From: Methylophilaceae bacterium
GTDB taxonomy: Bacteria > Pseudomonadota > Gammaproteobacteria > Burkholderiales > Methylophilaceae
Direction of reading: 5' to 3'
Length of the DNA: 23,515 bases
NCBI GenBank assembly: GCA_006844635.1
Contig: SPJO01000158.1
Span: 1-23,515 of the forward strand
The position numbers and the translations under genes were made by a program. The first letter of the stretch is position 1. Every line of letters begins with the position of its first letter. The notes below the pieces were generated by a model that was not told where the DNA came from, did not search any database, and saw only the letters and a program-made list of their open reading frames with translations. Shown piece by piece: positions 1 through 7,337 of this stretch.

Positions 1-13
1 ATTATGCTTTTAT

Positions 14-30
14 TTTGACCACATGTCAAA
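14..30. repeat. Short perfect inverted repeat at left edge
   Basis: TTTGAC and GTCAAA flank a 5-base spacer. The 6-bp stem has no T-run on either side, so it does not look like an intrinsic terminator by itself. It could be part of a terminator or an operator belonging to a gene beyond the window edge. Only the symmetry is seen; any function is guesswork. Confidence 0.3.
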
Positions 31-42
31 CAAATAAAAGAT

Positions 43-66
43 AAAAAAGCCACATTAAGTGGCATA
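43..66 (-). terminator. Intrinsic terminator after tRNA-Thr
   Basis: Read on the minus strand this is GCCAC, a 5-base loop, GTGGC, then a run of six T. It lies about 40 bases beyond the CCA end of the tRNA gene and is the expected end of that transcript. Confidence 0.75.
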
Positions 67-104
67 TTTTTCACAGCTACAACACTGATTCTATTAAGAA
101 TGTT

Positions 105-180
105 TGGTGCCGGATATCGGAATCGAACTGATGACCTTCGCATTACAAGTGCGCTGCTCTACCATCTGAGCTAATCCGGC
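105..180 (-). tRNA. tRNA-Thr (anticodon UGU)
   Basis: The minus strand reads as a 76-base tRNA with encoded CCA. The acceptor stem GCCGGAT/ATCCGGC pairs fully, the D stem is GCTC/GAGC, the anticodon loop is CTTGTAA with anticodon TGT at 34-36, and the T loop is TTCGATT. The UGU anticodon and the general sequence match bacterial tRNA-Thr reading ACA. Two non-Watson-Crick positions are visible: G27-A43 at the top of the anticodon stem and A52-C62 in the T stem. Both are at places where single mismatches are tolerated, and nothing suggests a pseudogene. It stands alone, between sspB and a terminator. Confidence 0.95.
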
Positions 181-198
181 GTTTTTATTTGAGGCGTG

Positions 199-207
199 AC
201 TATAGCA
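199..207 (-). promoter_or_regulatory. Candidate tRNA-Thr promoter (extended -10)
   Basis: On the minus strand TGC-TATAGT is an extended -10 element, followed by the discriminator CACGCC and a likely transcription start about 12 bases before the tRNA. A GC-rich discriminator is typical of stringently controlled stable RNA promoters. No good -35 hexamer is seen at 17 bases, so the call rests on the extended -10. Confidence 0.4.
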
Positions 208-224
208 TTTTTTATAAAAAATGC
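205..224. repeat. AT-rich perfect inverted repeat between sspB and tRNA-Thr
   Basis: GCATTTTTT and AAAAAATGC flank a 2-base centre, giving a perfect 20-base palindrome. It follows the sspB stop and overlaps the upstream edge of the candidate tRNA promoter. There is no T-run after the stem on the minus strand, so a classical terminator role for sspB is not clear. It may be a weak terminator or simply a bendable AT tract upstream of the tRNA promoter. Confidence 0.4.
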
Positions 225-265
225 GCTAGTATTTTTTGAAAAAAATTTATACTTTTTAAAGCAAG

Positions 266-706
266 TTATTTAACGATGGTTAAATTCGGACGTTTTTTAT
301 CCGATTTACCCTTTTTAGGCTTATCTTCAACCACGGTTGCATCATCAGTTTCTTCAACTGGCGTTTCTTTTGAAAACATCTCATCTTGCGCGCCAAGTTC
401 AAAAAACATGCCTTGCCCATTTTCACGGGCATAAATACCGCGTATCGCATTCATTGGGACATACATATTATGCGAAACACCACTAAACCTTGCCGAAAAC
501 ACAACCGCATCATTATCCATGTGCAAATCTTTGGTCGCACTATCGTTCACATTCAAGACAATCTCACCATCCTTAACAAAGGCAGTTGGCACCCTTGTTT
601 GTTCATTCACCACCACCAACAAGTGCGGTGTTAATCCATTATCAACACACCATTCATGAATGGCACGAATCATATAAGGTTTGGTTGAGATCAGCTCGTC
701 CGCCAT
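266..706 (-). CDS. sspB: SspB, ClpXP specificity-enhancing factor
   Basis: SspB is the adaptor that binds ssrA-tagged and some other substrates and hands them to the ClpXP protease in the cytoplasm. The 146-residue protein begins MADELISTKPYMIRAI, typical of the family, and has the compact substrate-binding domain at about residues 5-110. An acidic then basic flexible linker (about 112-138) leads to the C-terminal ClpX-binding tail RPNLTIVK, which corresponds to the known XB motif. It starts 2 bases after the sspA stop, so the two are co-transcribed and probably translationally coupled, as in other beta- and gammaproteobacteria. Length and both functional parts are normal, so the call is firm. 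Confidence 0.95.
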   Translation of the reverse strand: MADELISTKPYMIRAIHEWCVDNGLTPHLLVVVNEQTRVPTAFVKDGEIVLNVNDSATKDLHMDNDAVVFSARFSGVSHNMYVPMNAIRGIYARENGQGMFFELGAQDEMFSKETPVEETDDATVVEDKPKKGKSDKKRPNLTIVK

Positions 707-708
707 GG

Positions 709-1308
709 CTATCGACGCATCACTTTCTCTGACGGTGTCATTGCTTCAGCATAGAGTGGGCGTGCAAAGAGACGCTCAGCATACTTCAATAGTGGTGCTG
801 CTTGATTTGGCATCTCAATACCGTAATGTTGCAAACGCCATAACAATGGCGTCACAGCCACATCAAGCATAGAGTATTCATCACCCAACAAGTAACTTTG
901 GTGGCTAAAGATAGGCACCATTTGCGTCAGATTGTCACGTACTGTTTTACGCGCTTTATCAACTGTCTCTTCATCCGTCGATTCTAAATCTGGGATATGA
1001 CTAAACAAATCTTTTTCAAAGTTATACAAAAAGAGACGTGCGCGTGCGCGCATCACTGGATCTGCTGGCATCAACTGCGGGTGCGGGAAACGCTCATCAA
1101 TATACTCATTAATAATATTCGCTTCCGATAACACCAAATCGCGCTCTACCAAGACTGGGACACTGCCATATGGATTTAATACTGCTAAATCCTCTGTCTT
1201 ATTAGCAAGATCAACATCAATTACCTCAAAGTCCATGCCTTTTTCAAACAGCACAATGCGACAGCGGTGACTAAACGGATCAACCGATCCGGAGTACAAT
1301 TTCATCAT
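709..1308 (-). CDS. sspA: SspA, stringent starvation protein A (GST fold)
   Basis: SspA is a glutathione-transferase-fold protein that binds RNA polymerase and supports stress and stationary-phase gene expression; it is not a functional GST in E. coli. The 199-residue protein has an N-terminal thioredoxin-like domain (about 1-77, with SVDPFSHRCRIVLFEKG and the cis-Pro region GSVPVLVE) and an all-helical C-terminal domain (about 85-199). Two ATG codons open the frame, with a GA-rich ribosome site (AGGG) just before. It follows petC by about 50 bases with no terminator between, so it may be transcribed with petABC, and it overlaps the sspB expression unit. The linkage bc1-sspA-sspB is common in betaproteobacteria. 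Confidence 0.93.
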   Translation of the reverse strand: MMKLYSGSVDPFSHRCRIVLFEKGMDFEVIDVDLANKTEDLAVLNPYGSVPVLVERDLVLSEANIINEYIDERFPHPQLMPADPVMRARARLFLYNFEKDLFSHIPDLESTDEETVDKARKTVRDNLTQMVPIFSHQSYLLGDEYSMLDVAVTPLLWRLQHYGIEMPNQAAPLLKYAERLFARPLYAEAMTPSEKVMRR

Positions 1309-1360
1309 AATTCCCTACCCTCTAATGACTTACCTCGAATAGTAAGCTTGTTTTCGTATT

Positions 1361-2056
1361 TTATTTAATATCTTTCCAATAGGCTGCTTTGAGCTTTTTC
1401 ATCAGCACGAGCAACACCCCTAAAAACAGCAGCACCCATAAACCAATACGCTGACGTTGCGCTTTAGCTGGCTCTGCCATGTACGCCATATAGTTGACCA
1501 AGTCACCAACATAGGCGTTATATTCTGATGGACTTAACTTACCCGGTTTCGCCAACTCGAGCGCATGCGTCTCATGGTTCAGCACCTGCTCACCCTGCAG
1601 CTCATATAAAACATGCGGCATCGCAACTTTATCAAACACCACATTATTCCAACCACTTGGTGTTGTGTCATCTTTATAAAAACCACGCATATAAGCGTAA
1701 ATCCAATCAGCACCCTTTGCCCTAACAGCCAGCGTTAAATCAGGTGGTGCAACACCAAACCACTTTTTAGCATCTGCTGGGTCCATTGCCACTTGCATGG
1801 TGTCACCAATTTTATCCGCCGCGAACAGTAAGTTCTCTTCAATTTCTTGCTTGCTTAAACCAATGTCTAGCAAGCGGTTATAACGCATATAGTTTGCACT
1901 ATGACAGTTCAAGCAGTTATTAATAAAGGTCCTTGCACCACGCTGCAATGATGCATGGTCATTCACATTAATCGGCGCCTGCACTTTAATATCTACGCCA
2001 CCTGCTGCCAATGCAAACATCGGCAACCACAGTGTTATGATCAATAGCTTTTTCAT
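1361..2056 (-). CDS. petC: Cytochrome c1 subunit of cytochrome bc1 complex
   Basis: This is the membrane-anchored c-type cytochrome that takes electrons from the Rieske centre and passes them to soluble cytochrome c. The 231-residue precursor has a signal peptide (about 1-18, ending ALAA), the heme site CLNCH at residues 48-52, the conserved PPDL region near 104-107, and Met146 in the AMPH motif as likely axial ligand. A C-terminal membrane helix lies at about 204-219. The start ATG overlaps the petB stop as ATGA, so translation is coupled. Size and motifs fit the short bacterial cytochrome c1 type; this is not the fused b/c1 form. Confidence 0.95.
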   Translation of the reverse strand: MKKLLIITLWLPMFALAAGGVDIKVQAPINVNDHASLQRGARTFINNCLNCHSANYMRYNRLLDIGLSKQEIEENLLFAADKIGDTMQVAMDPADAKKWFGVAPPDLTLAVRAKGADWIYAYMRGFYKDDTTPSGWNNVVFDKVAMPHVLYELQGEQVLNHETHALELAKPGKLSPSEYNAYVGDLVNYMAYMAEPAKAQRQRIGLWVLLFLGVLLVLMKKLKAAYWKDIK

Positions 2057-3348
2057 TTATACGTCACCCTTTCTGGCACGGGTTTCGTTTTATCGCGTGC
2101 GGTATACCAAGGCATTAATATGAAGAATAAGAAATAGACTGCAGTAAAGACTCGGGCAACCACAGTCGCCACATCAGCCCCACCTGCCCAATCTCCAAAC
2201 TGACCCCAAACATTTGACGGCACTGTACCCAAATAACCCAGCACGAAGAAGCTCACCACAAAGGCGGCTAACCAGCGCTTATATAGTGTGCCGCGATAAC
2301 GAATCGATTTCACCGGGCTTCTGTCCAGCCATGGCAATAGCGCAAACACCATCACAGACAAACCCATTGCCGCCACCCCTGGAAACTGCGAATTCATGAT
2401 TGGCGGTATCGCACGCAAAATAGAGTAATAAGGTGTGAAGTACCATACTGGCGCAATATGTTCAGGCGTCTTCAACGAATCAGCAGGAATAAAGTTATTA
2501 TGCTCAAGGAAATAGCCACCCATCTCCGGCGCAAAGAACACGATCGCAGCAAACACCATCAAGAACACCACCACACCCAACAAGTCTTTAACCGTGTAGT
2601 AAGGATGGAATGGAATGCCGTCTAGCGGGATACCAGTTTTTTTATCTTTTTTCTCTTTAATCTCAACACCATCTGGATTATTGGAGCCCACTTCGTGCAA
2701 CGCAACCAGATGCACCATCACCAAGCCTAGCAATACTAAGGGCAACGCAATCACATGAAAAGCAAAGAAGCGGTTTAACGTTGCGTCTGATGTCAGGTAA
2801 TCACCTCGAATCCATTCAGCAATATCAGGCCCAATAAACGGAACCGTCCCGAATAAGCTGGTAATCACCTGCGCACCCCAGTAAGACATTTGTCCCCATG
2901 GCAATAAGTAGCCAAAGAAAGCCTCGCCCATGAGCACTAGGAAGATACCAACACCGAACAACCAAATAAGCTCACGCGGCGCTCTGTATGAACCATAGAT
3001 AATGCCACGGAACATATGTAGGTAAACGACCAAGAAAAACATGGAGGCGCCTGTCGAGTGCATATAGCGGATAATATTGCCACCGAACACGTCACGCATA
3101 ATATATTCAACTGAAGCAAAGGCCTCAGTCGCTGATGGCTTATAGTGCATGGTCAAAAAGATGCCTGTTAAAATCTGCATCACCAAAACCAACATGGCTA
3201 GCGAGCCGAAGAAATACCAGAAATTGAAGTTCTTCGGCGCATAGTATTCTGTTAAATGCGCTTTAATTGTACTGGTTAACGGGAAACGGCGGTCTATCCA
3301 GCCAACAGTTGCAGTTAACATATCTGTTTCTTGTTTTTTCTCTGCCAC
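2053..3348 (-). CDS. petB: Cytochrome b subunit of cytochrome bc1 complex
   Basis: This integral membrane subunit carries hemes bL and bH and the quinol oxidation and quinone reduction sites. Counting from the GTG start (431 residues), the heme-ligand histidine pairs are His97/His111 (in YMHSTGAS and YLHMFRG) and His198/His213. The Qo-site motif reads PVWY (300-303), a proteobacterial variant of PEWY. The frame stays open upstream into petA, but a GTG at 3346-3348 is preceded at 6 bases by a perfect GGAGG (complement at 3355-3359) and gives MAEKKQETD as N-terminus. The first ATG, 9 codons downstream, has no good ribosome site. The GTG follows the petA stop by one base. Cytochrome b identity is certain; the start is fairly likely. 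Confidence 0.93.
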   Translation of the reverse strand: MAEKKQETDMLTATVGWIDRRFPLTSTIKAHLTEYYAPKNFNFWYFFGSLAMLVLVMQILTGIFLTMHYKPSATEAFASVEYIMRDVFGGNIIRYMHSTGASMFFLVVYLHMFRGIIYGSYRAPRELIWLFGVGIFLVLMGEAFFGYLLPWGQMSYWGAQVITSLFGTVPFIGPDIAEWIRGDYLTSDATLNRFFAFHVIALPLVLLGLVMVHLVALHEVGSNNPDGVEIKEKKDKKTGIPLDGIPFHPYYTVKDLLGVVVFLMVFAAIVFFAPEMGGYFLEHNNFIPADSLKTPEHIAPVWYFTPYYSILRAIPPIMNSQFPGVAAMGLSVMVFALLPWLDRSPVKSIRYRGTLYKRWLAAFVVSFFVLGYLGTVPSNVWGQFGDWAGGADVATVVARVFTAVYFLFFILMPWYTARDKTKPVPERVTYK

Positions 3349-3349
3349 C

Positions 3350-4018
3350 CTATGCCTCCACCTTTGTCTCGACACCAATCACCAACGTATCGTCATCAGA
3401 ATAAGAATGAGGGGGCACGACTAAATTTGTCGGCGCTGGCGATCCTTTAAATACACGACCAGCCAAATCGAACTTGGAACCATGACAAGGGCAGAAAAAA
3501 CCACCTGACCAGTTCTCACCCATATCACCACCCTCTTCTATTTTAGGGGTAGGCGAACAACCAAGGTGCGTGCACAAACCAACCACCACGCCGATGTTCG
3601 GCTTAATCGCACGGTTTGCATTTTTGCAATAAACAGGTTGTTGCGACTCCACGTCGCACATCGGATCGGACAGCTGGTCATTATGCTTTGCCAAATCTGC
3701 TGTCATTTCATCTGTTCGGTTAATAATCCATACAGGCTGACCACGCCATTCAACCGTTTTAATTGTGCCTGGCGCAATATTACTAATATCTTCTTCGACT
3801 GGCGCACCTGCGGCTTTCGCACGCTCACTCGGTCGCATACTTCCAACAAACGGAATAGACCCGACCAGAGCGCCCATTGCACCAACCGCTGCTGTTGCAA
3901 AGGTCAGAAATTTTCTTTTCCCAACATCTTCTGGTGAGGGCTGTTGAAATGAAAGCGTACTATCTTGCTCCTGCTTTCCTTTGACCGGCTTTCTTTTACT
4001 TGCTTTCTGATCTGCCAT
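3350..4018 (-). CDS. petA: Rieske iron-sulfur subunit of cytochrome bc1 complex
   Basis: This is the [2Fe-2S] protein that accepts the first electron from quinol and moves between cytochromes b and c1. In its 222 residues the cluster motifs are CTHLGC (149-154) and CPCH (176-179). Ligands are expected to be Cys149, His151, Cys176 and His179, with a disulfide Cys154-Cys178. A single N-terminal membrane helix lies at about 38-60. Rieske proteins are usually inserted by the Tat pathway through a twin-arginine signal. Here the position reads GKRKFLTF (33-40), so the first Arg of the pair is Lys, preceded by an unusually long charged N-terminus of about 30 residues. It is first in petABC, behind the promoter at 4068-4096. 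Confidence 0.95.
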   Translation of the reverse strand: MADQKASKRKPVKGKQEQDSTLSFQQPSPEDVGKRKFLTFATAAVGAMGALVGSIPFVGSMRPSERAKAAGAPVEEDISNIAPGTIKTVEWRGQPVWIINRTDEMTADLAKHNDQLSDPMCDVESQQPVYCKNANRAIKPNIGVVVGLCTHLGCSPTPKIEEGGDMGENWSGGFFCPCHGSKFDLAGRVFKGSPAPTNLVVPPHSYSDDDTLVIGVETKVEA

Positions 4019-4067
4019 GGATAACCACCTAAACTGAATGCTTTAATACACACCTAACGAAGCGGAT

Positions 4068-4096
4068 ATTATACATTTTTAGGGTTATTTAGCCAA
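4068..4096 (-). promoter_or_regulatory. Sigma-70 promoter of petABC(-sspAB)
   Basis: On the minus strand TTGGCT (complement at 4091-4096) is followed after 17 bases by a perfect TATAAT (complement at 4068-4073). The predicted start lies about 40-45 bases before the petA ATG. No other strong promoter is seen down to sspB, consistent with one transcript for petABC and perhaps sspAB. Confidence 0.7.
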
Positions 4097-4127
4097 ATTT
4101 TATCACCCAAGCTATTGAATAATAAGG

Positions 4128-4874
4128 CTAAACTGGATTATCCACATCAATAAATTCATGCGCCAAATCAAACTTACTGGCCAAATGCTCCCCTAGCGCC
4201 TGAATACCATAACGCTCGGTCGCATGATGCCCAGCTGCAATATAAGCCGTTCCAGATTCTCTAGACAGATGCACGGTTGGTTCTGATATCTCCCCACTAA
4301 TAAAAACATCAACCTCATGGGCAATCGCTTGCTCAATATAGCCTTGTGCTGCACCTGTGCACCAAGCAACTGTTTCTACTGCTTGTTCAGCATCTCCAAT
4401 CACTTGCGCTTCTCGGTTGAGTTTATTATTGACAATATCAGCCACCGCTTGCAGCGTTTTTGGCTTTTGGAGCCGACTTAAGGCAATCATATGCTTATCA
4501 TCCAGCCAGTCATCGATGTTTAACCCCAACACGTTACCTAGCATCACATTATTCCCCAGTTCAGGGTGGGCATCTAAGGGTAGGTGGTAAGCAAACAGAT
4601 TAATCTGATGATCCAATAAGAATTTTAAGCGTCGCATTTTAATACCGGTCACAACTTGCGCTTCTCCTCGCCAGAAATAACCATGATGGACCAACACAGC
4701 ATCAGCATTAGCAGCTTGCGCTTGTTCTAGCAGCGCCATACTTGCCGTCACCCCGGTCACAATCTTATTAACGTCCGCCTTACCTTCAACTTGCAAACCG
4801 TTTGGGCAGTAATCACTAAAACCCTCCGGCTGCAACAACGCAGACAAATAGTGATTTAATGCTTTCAACTCCAT
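4128..4874 (-). CDS. Nif3-like dinuclear metal centre protein (YbgI family)
   Basis: Members of the Nif3/YbgI (DUF34) family form hexameric toroids with a two-metal site; E. coli YbgI is the best known relative and the biochemical role is still poorly defined. The protein shows the family metal-binding pattern: HHGYFW in the first third, the YHLPLDAH segment near the middle of the N-terminal half, and AGHHATERYG near the C-terminus. It is about 248 residues, the compact form without the extra inserted domain found in some Gram-positives. An in-frame GTG lies two codons further upstream, but the ATG at 4872-4874 has the better spacing to the GGAG ribosome site. The gene is divergent from the HtrA-type protease, a neighbourhood common in betaproteobacteria. 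Confidence 0.88.
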   Translation of the reverse strand: MELKALNHYLSALLQPEGFSDYCPNGLQVEGKADVNKIVTGVTASMALLEQAQAANADAVLVHHGYFWRGEAQVVTGIKMRRLKFLLDHQINLFAYHLPLDAHPELGNNVMLGNVLGLNIDDWLDDKHMIALSRLQKPKTLQAVADIVNNKLNREAQVIGDAEQAVETVAWCTGAAQGYIEQAIAHEVDVFISGEISEPTVHLSRESGTAYIAAGHHATERYGIQALGEHLASKFDLAHEFIDVDNPV

Positions 4875-4892
4875 GGACACACTCCAAATCTA

Positions 4893-4921
4893 TTAGCAAT
4901 TCATTCGTTTTCACCTATACT
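4893..4921 (+). promoter_or_regulatory. Candidate promoter of the HtrA-type protease gene
   Basis: TTAGCA (4893-4898) and TATACT (4916-4921) are separated by 17 bases and lie about 30 bases before the ATG. Each hexamer differs from the sigma-70 consensus at one or two places. The region is shared with the divergent nif3 gene. Confidence 0.45.
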
Positions 4922-4950
4922 AAACAATTATTATCAAAAAAACGAAATCT

Positions 4951-6096
4951 ATGAAAAAAATCTGGCTAATCTTTGCACAAGCCGTCACCATCTGCATGGC
5001 CACCCTATTCGTTTTACAAACATTTAGGCCAGACCTGCTTAATGATGAGCAAGCACCAATTGTCATTAAGGAGGCTGCGCCCCATTCTAGCCCAGACCTT
5101 GCTGACACGTACCGTGGTGCTGCAAAAAAAGCCATGCCAGCTGTAGTCAACATTTTCACATCCAGCAAAACAGCGACAAACTCGCAGCAGCAGTTTATGG
5201 ACGACCCTTTATTTCGACATTTCTTTGGCGAGCAAGAAGAAGGTGAAAACGATGATGGCAATAGCTTAGGCAGCGGCGTCATTGTCAGTGAGCAAGGGCT
5301 CATTCTCACCAACCACCATGTTATTGCCAGTGCTGAGGCCATTGAAATCGCGATTGCTGACGGTAGAAAATTACCAGCTAAGATTGTTGGCACTGACCCA
5401 GAGTCCGATTTGGCTTTACTCAAGGTTGAAGCAAAGCAACTCCCTTCGATTACTTTTGCCAGTGCAGACAACTTAGATGTCGGGGATGTTGTGCTTGCCA
5501 TTGGCAACCCTTTTGGCGTGGGGCAAACCATCACGCAAGGTATTGTGAGTGCGCTTGGCAGAAATCACTTAGGCATCAACACCTACGAAAATTTTATTCA
5601 AACAGATGCCTCCATTAACCCAGGCAACTCTGGCGGGGCACTCATTAACACCGCTGGCGACCTTGTCGGTATTAACAGTGCCATCTACTCACGCAATGGC
5701 GGCAGCATGGGCATTGGTTTTGCGATTCCTGCCAACATTGCGAGGCAGGTAATGGAGCAAATCGCCAAGGAAGGCTCTGTAACACGTGGCTGGGTGGGTG
5801 TAGAAGCGCAGAACTTAACGCCAGAATTGGCTGAGTCATTTGCATTGCCTAACGCATCTGGCGCATTAATTGCAGGCGTATTACCTAACAGCCCAGCAGA
5901 CCATGCAGGTTTAAAGGCAGGCGATATTTTACTGGGGATTAACGACAAACCCGTCGTCAACAGTGCTGCGATGCTGAACTTAATTGCGGTACTCGAACCA
6001 AGTAAAAATGCAACATTATCTATTGTCCGTGCGGGCAAAGAAATGGATGTCATCATTTTAATTGGTAGACGCCCAGCACCTGAGGTAGCCAATTAA
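4951..6096 (+). CDS. DegS/AlgW-like HtrA serine endoprotease, membrane anchored
   Basis: This is a periplasmic trypsin-like protease of the HtrA family tethered by an N-terminal membrane helix (about 4-23). The protease domain (about 52-270) has the catalytic triad His123 (TNHHV), Asp153 (ESDLALL) and Ser227 (GNSGG). A single PDZ domain follows at about 280-372. One PDZ domain plus an uncleaved-looking anchor fits the DegS/AlgW type, which senses misfolded outer-membrane proteins and starts sigma-E release by cutting RseA. The two-PDZ DegP/DegQ type has a cleaved signal. An acidic loop after the LA region (DDPLFRHFF then acidic residues, 84-102) is present. No rse genes are in the window, so the sigma-E role is inferred. 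It is the only plus-strand gene and ends one base from the tatC stop. Confidence 0.9.
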   Translation: MKKIWLIFAQAVTICMATLFVLQTFRPDLLNDEQAPIVIKEAAPHSSPDLADTYRGAAKKAMPAVVNIFTSSKTATNSQQQFMDDPLFRHFFGEQEEGENDDGNSLGSGVIVSEQGLILTNHHVIASAEAIEIAIADGRKLPAKIVGTDPESDLALLKVEAKQLPSITFASADNLDVGDVVLAIGNPFGVGQTITQGIVSALGRNHLGINTYENFIQTDASINPGNSGGALINTAGDLVGINSAIYSRNGGSMGIGFAIPANIARQVMEQIAKEGSVTRGWVGVEAQNLTPELAESFALPNASGALIAGVLPNSPADHAGLKAGDILLGINDKPVVNSAAMLNLIAVLEPSKNATLSIVRAGKEMDVIILIGRRPAPEVAN

Positions 6097-6097
6097 A

Positions 6098-6835
6098 CTA
6101 AGCTTTAGGTTGAATGCTATTTTCTTTTGGCTGTGTGAATTGCACGAACAAGATGCCCGCTTCATACAATAGCCAGAGCGGCACCGCCAGCATAAACTGA
6201 GAAATAATGTCTGGCGGTGTAAAAATAGCAGCAATCACAAATGCGCCAACGATGACATAGCCGCGCGACTCCCTTAACTGGTCAATATTCACCCAGCCAA
6301 ACCTTGCGGCAAGCACAACAGCGATTGGCACTTCAAACGCAAAACCAAATGCCAAAAACAAGGTGATCACAAAATCTAGATACTCAGCGATGTCCGTCAT
6401 CACGGCCACACCTTCTGGCGACGCGGCCAAGATAAAGGCAAACACCACAGGAAATACTAAGAAGTATGCAAAAGCCATCCCGCAGAAGAACAATAGCGTA
6501 CTCACCGCAATAGCAGGTAACATCATTTTCTTTTCATGCGGGTACAAGCCTGGCGCAACAAACATCCACAGCTGATACAAGGTATGCGGCAACGCAATCA
6601 CAAAAGCTGCCATCATCGCCACCTTCATTGGCACAAAAAACGGTGTCACAACAGCTGTTGCAATCATTTGCGTTCCTTCGGGCAGCTTATCAATCATCGG
6701 CGCCGCCAATAAGGCATAGACTTTATTGGCAAATGGGAATAAACCAGCAAAAACAAGCAGCATCCCAATGACGATTTTTAATAATCGGTTTCTTAACTCG
6801 ATGAGATGGGATACAAAAGATTCAGTCGGCGTCAT
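6098..6835 (-). CDS. tatC: TatC, Sec-independent protein translocase
   Basis: TatC is the six-helix inner-membrane receptor that, with TatB, recognises twin-arginine signal peptides. The 245-residue protein starts with the cytoplasmic segment SFVSHLIELRNRLLK, has the first periplasmic loop and the conserved FxxPGLYPHEKK region (WMFVAPGLYPHEKKM) in the cytoplasmic loop after the second helix, and ends in a short hydrophilic tail. It begins 2 bases after the tatB stop, in the order tatA-tatB-tatC. The stop is one base away from the stop of the converging protease gene, so there is no space for a conventional terminator between them. Confidence 0.95.
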   Translation of the reverse strand: MTPTESFVSHLIELRNRLLKIVIGMLLVFAGLFPFANKVYALLAAPMIDKLPEGTQMIATAVVTPFFVPMKVAMMAAFVIALPHTLYQLWMFVAPGLYPHEKKMMLPAIAVSTLLFFCGMAFAYFLVFPVVFAFILAASPEGVAVMTDIAEYLDFVITLFLAFGFAFEVPIAVVLAARFGWVNIDQLRESRGYVIVGAFVIAAIFTPPDIISQFMLAVPLWLLYEAGILFVQFTQPKENSIQPKA

Positions 6836-6837
6836 TG

Positions 6838-7323
6838 TTACTTGCTTTCAGCACGCTTAGCTCGCGGCTTACGAGTCGACGTTTTTTTCGCTGTAGCTTT
6901 CTGGGCAGCGGCCTTTTTCACCGTCGCCTTTTTAGCTGTTGTTTTTTTAGCTGTTGTTTTTTTGGCGGGTGTTTTACGCACTGTAGCACTTGCCTTTCTA
7001 GGCCGCTTTTTTTTGGCTGCGGGCTTTTGCTCTGCTTCAGCATCTTCTGACAGCGACTTGAGCGTCTCCTCAGCATCATGCTTAGCACCTAGAATACTAG
7101 ACTTAACTTGATTGGCGCCCTCTTTAATTTCTTCCTGTAGCGACTGCAGCTCTTCAAAGCGCACCTCACGGTTTACCTCTTCCTTGACTTGAGAGACGTA
7201 ACGCTGCAAACGACCCGTATAAGCCCCAAGCGTTCTGGCTACTTTAGGTAATTTTTCAGGACCAATGACCAGCAAGCCAACGATGGCAATCATCATTAGC
7301 TCTGCAAAAGAAATATCAAACAC
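6838..7323 (-). CDS. tatB: TatB, twin-arginine translocase subunit with basic repeat tail
   Basis: TatB forms the substrate-receptor complex with TatC. Residues 1-22 are the membrane helix of the family (MFDISFAELMMIAIVGLLVIG), followed by GPEKLPKVART and a long amphipathic helix to about residue 95. From residue 100 to 161 the protein changes character to Lys/Ala/Thr/Pro repeats of the type PAKKTTAKK, like the C-terminal tail of histone H1. The family start MFDI is encoded by GTG at 7321-7323; no ATG would give the correct N-terminus, and the ribosome site is weak, so coupling to tatA (14 bases upstream) is likely. The basic tail is an unusual add-on whose function is unknown. Confidence 0.92.
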   Translation of the reverse strand: MFDISFAELMMIAIVGLLVIGPEKLPKVARTLGAYTGRLQRYVSQVKEEVNREVRFEELQSLQEEIKEGANQVKSSILGAKHDAEETLKSLSEDAEAEQKPAAKKKRPRKASATVRKTPAKKTTAKKTTAKKATVKKAAAQKATAKKTSTRKPRAKRAESK

Positions 7324-7337
7324 GTGCGTGACTTAAC

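Noticed and set aside
2937..3119. Small minus-strand frame inside petB with a Cys-rich product
   Set aside because: It is an alternative frame of the cytochrome b gene with no independent ribosome site.
4920..5534. Minus-strand open frame of 204 codons opposite the HtrA protease
   Set aside because: It overlaps a clear HtrA gene with intact catalytic triad; the antisense product is Ser/Ala-rich with no recognisable domain.
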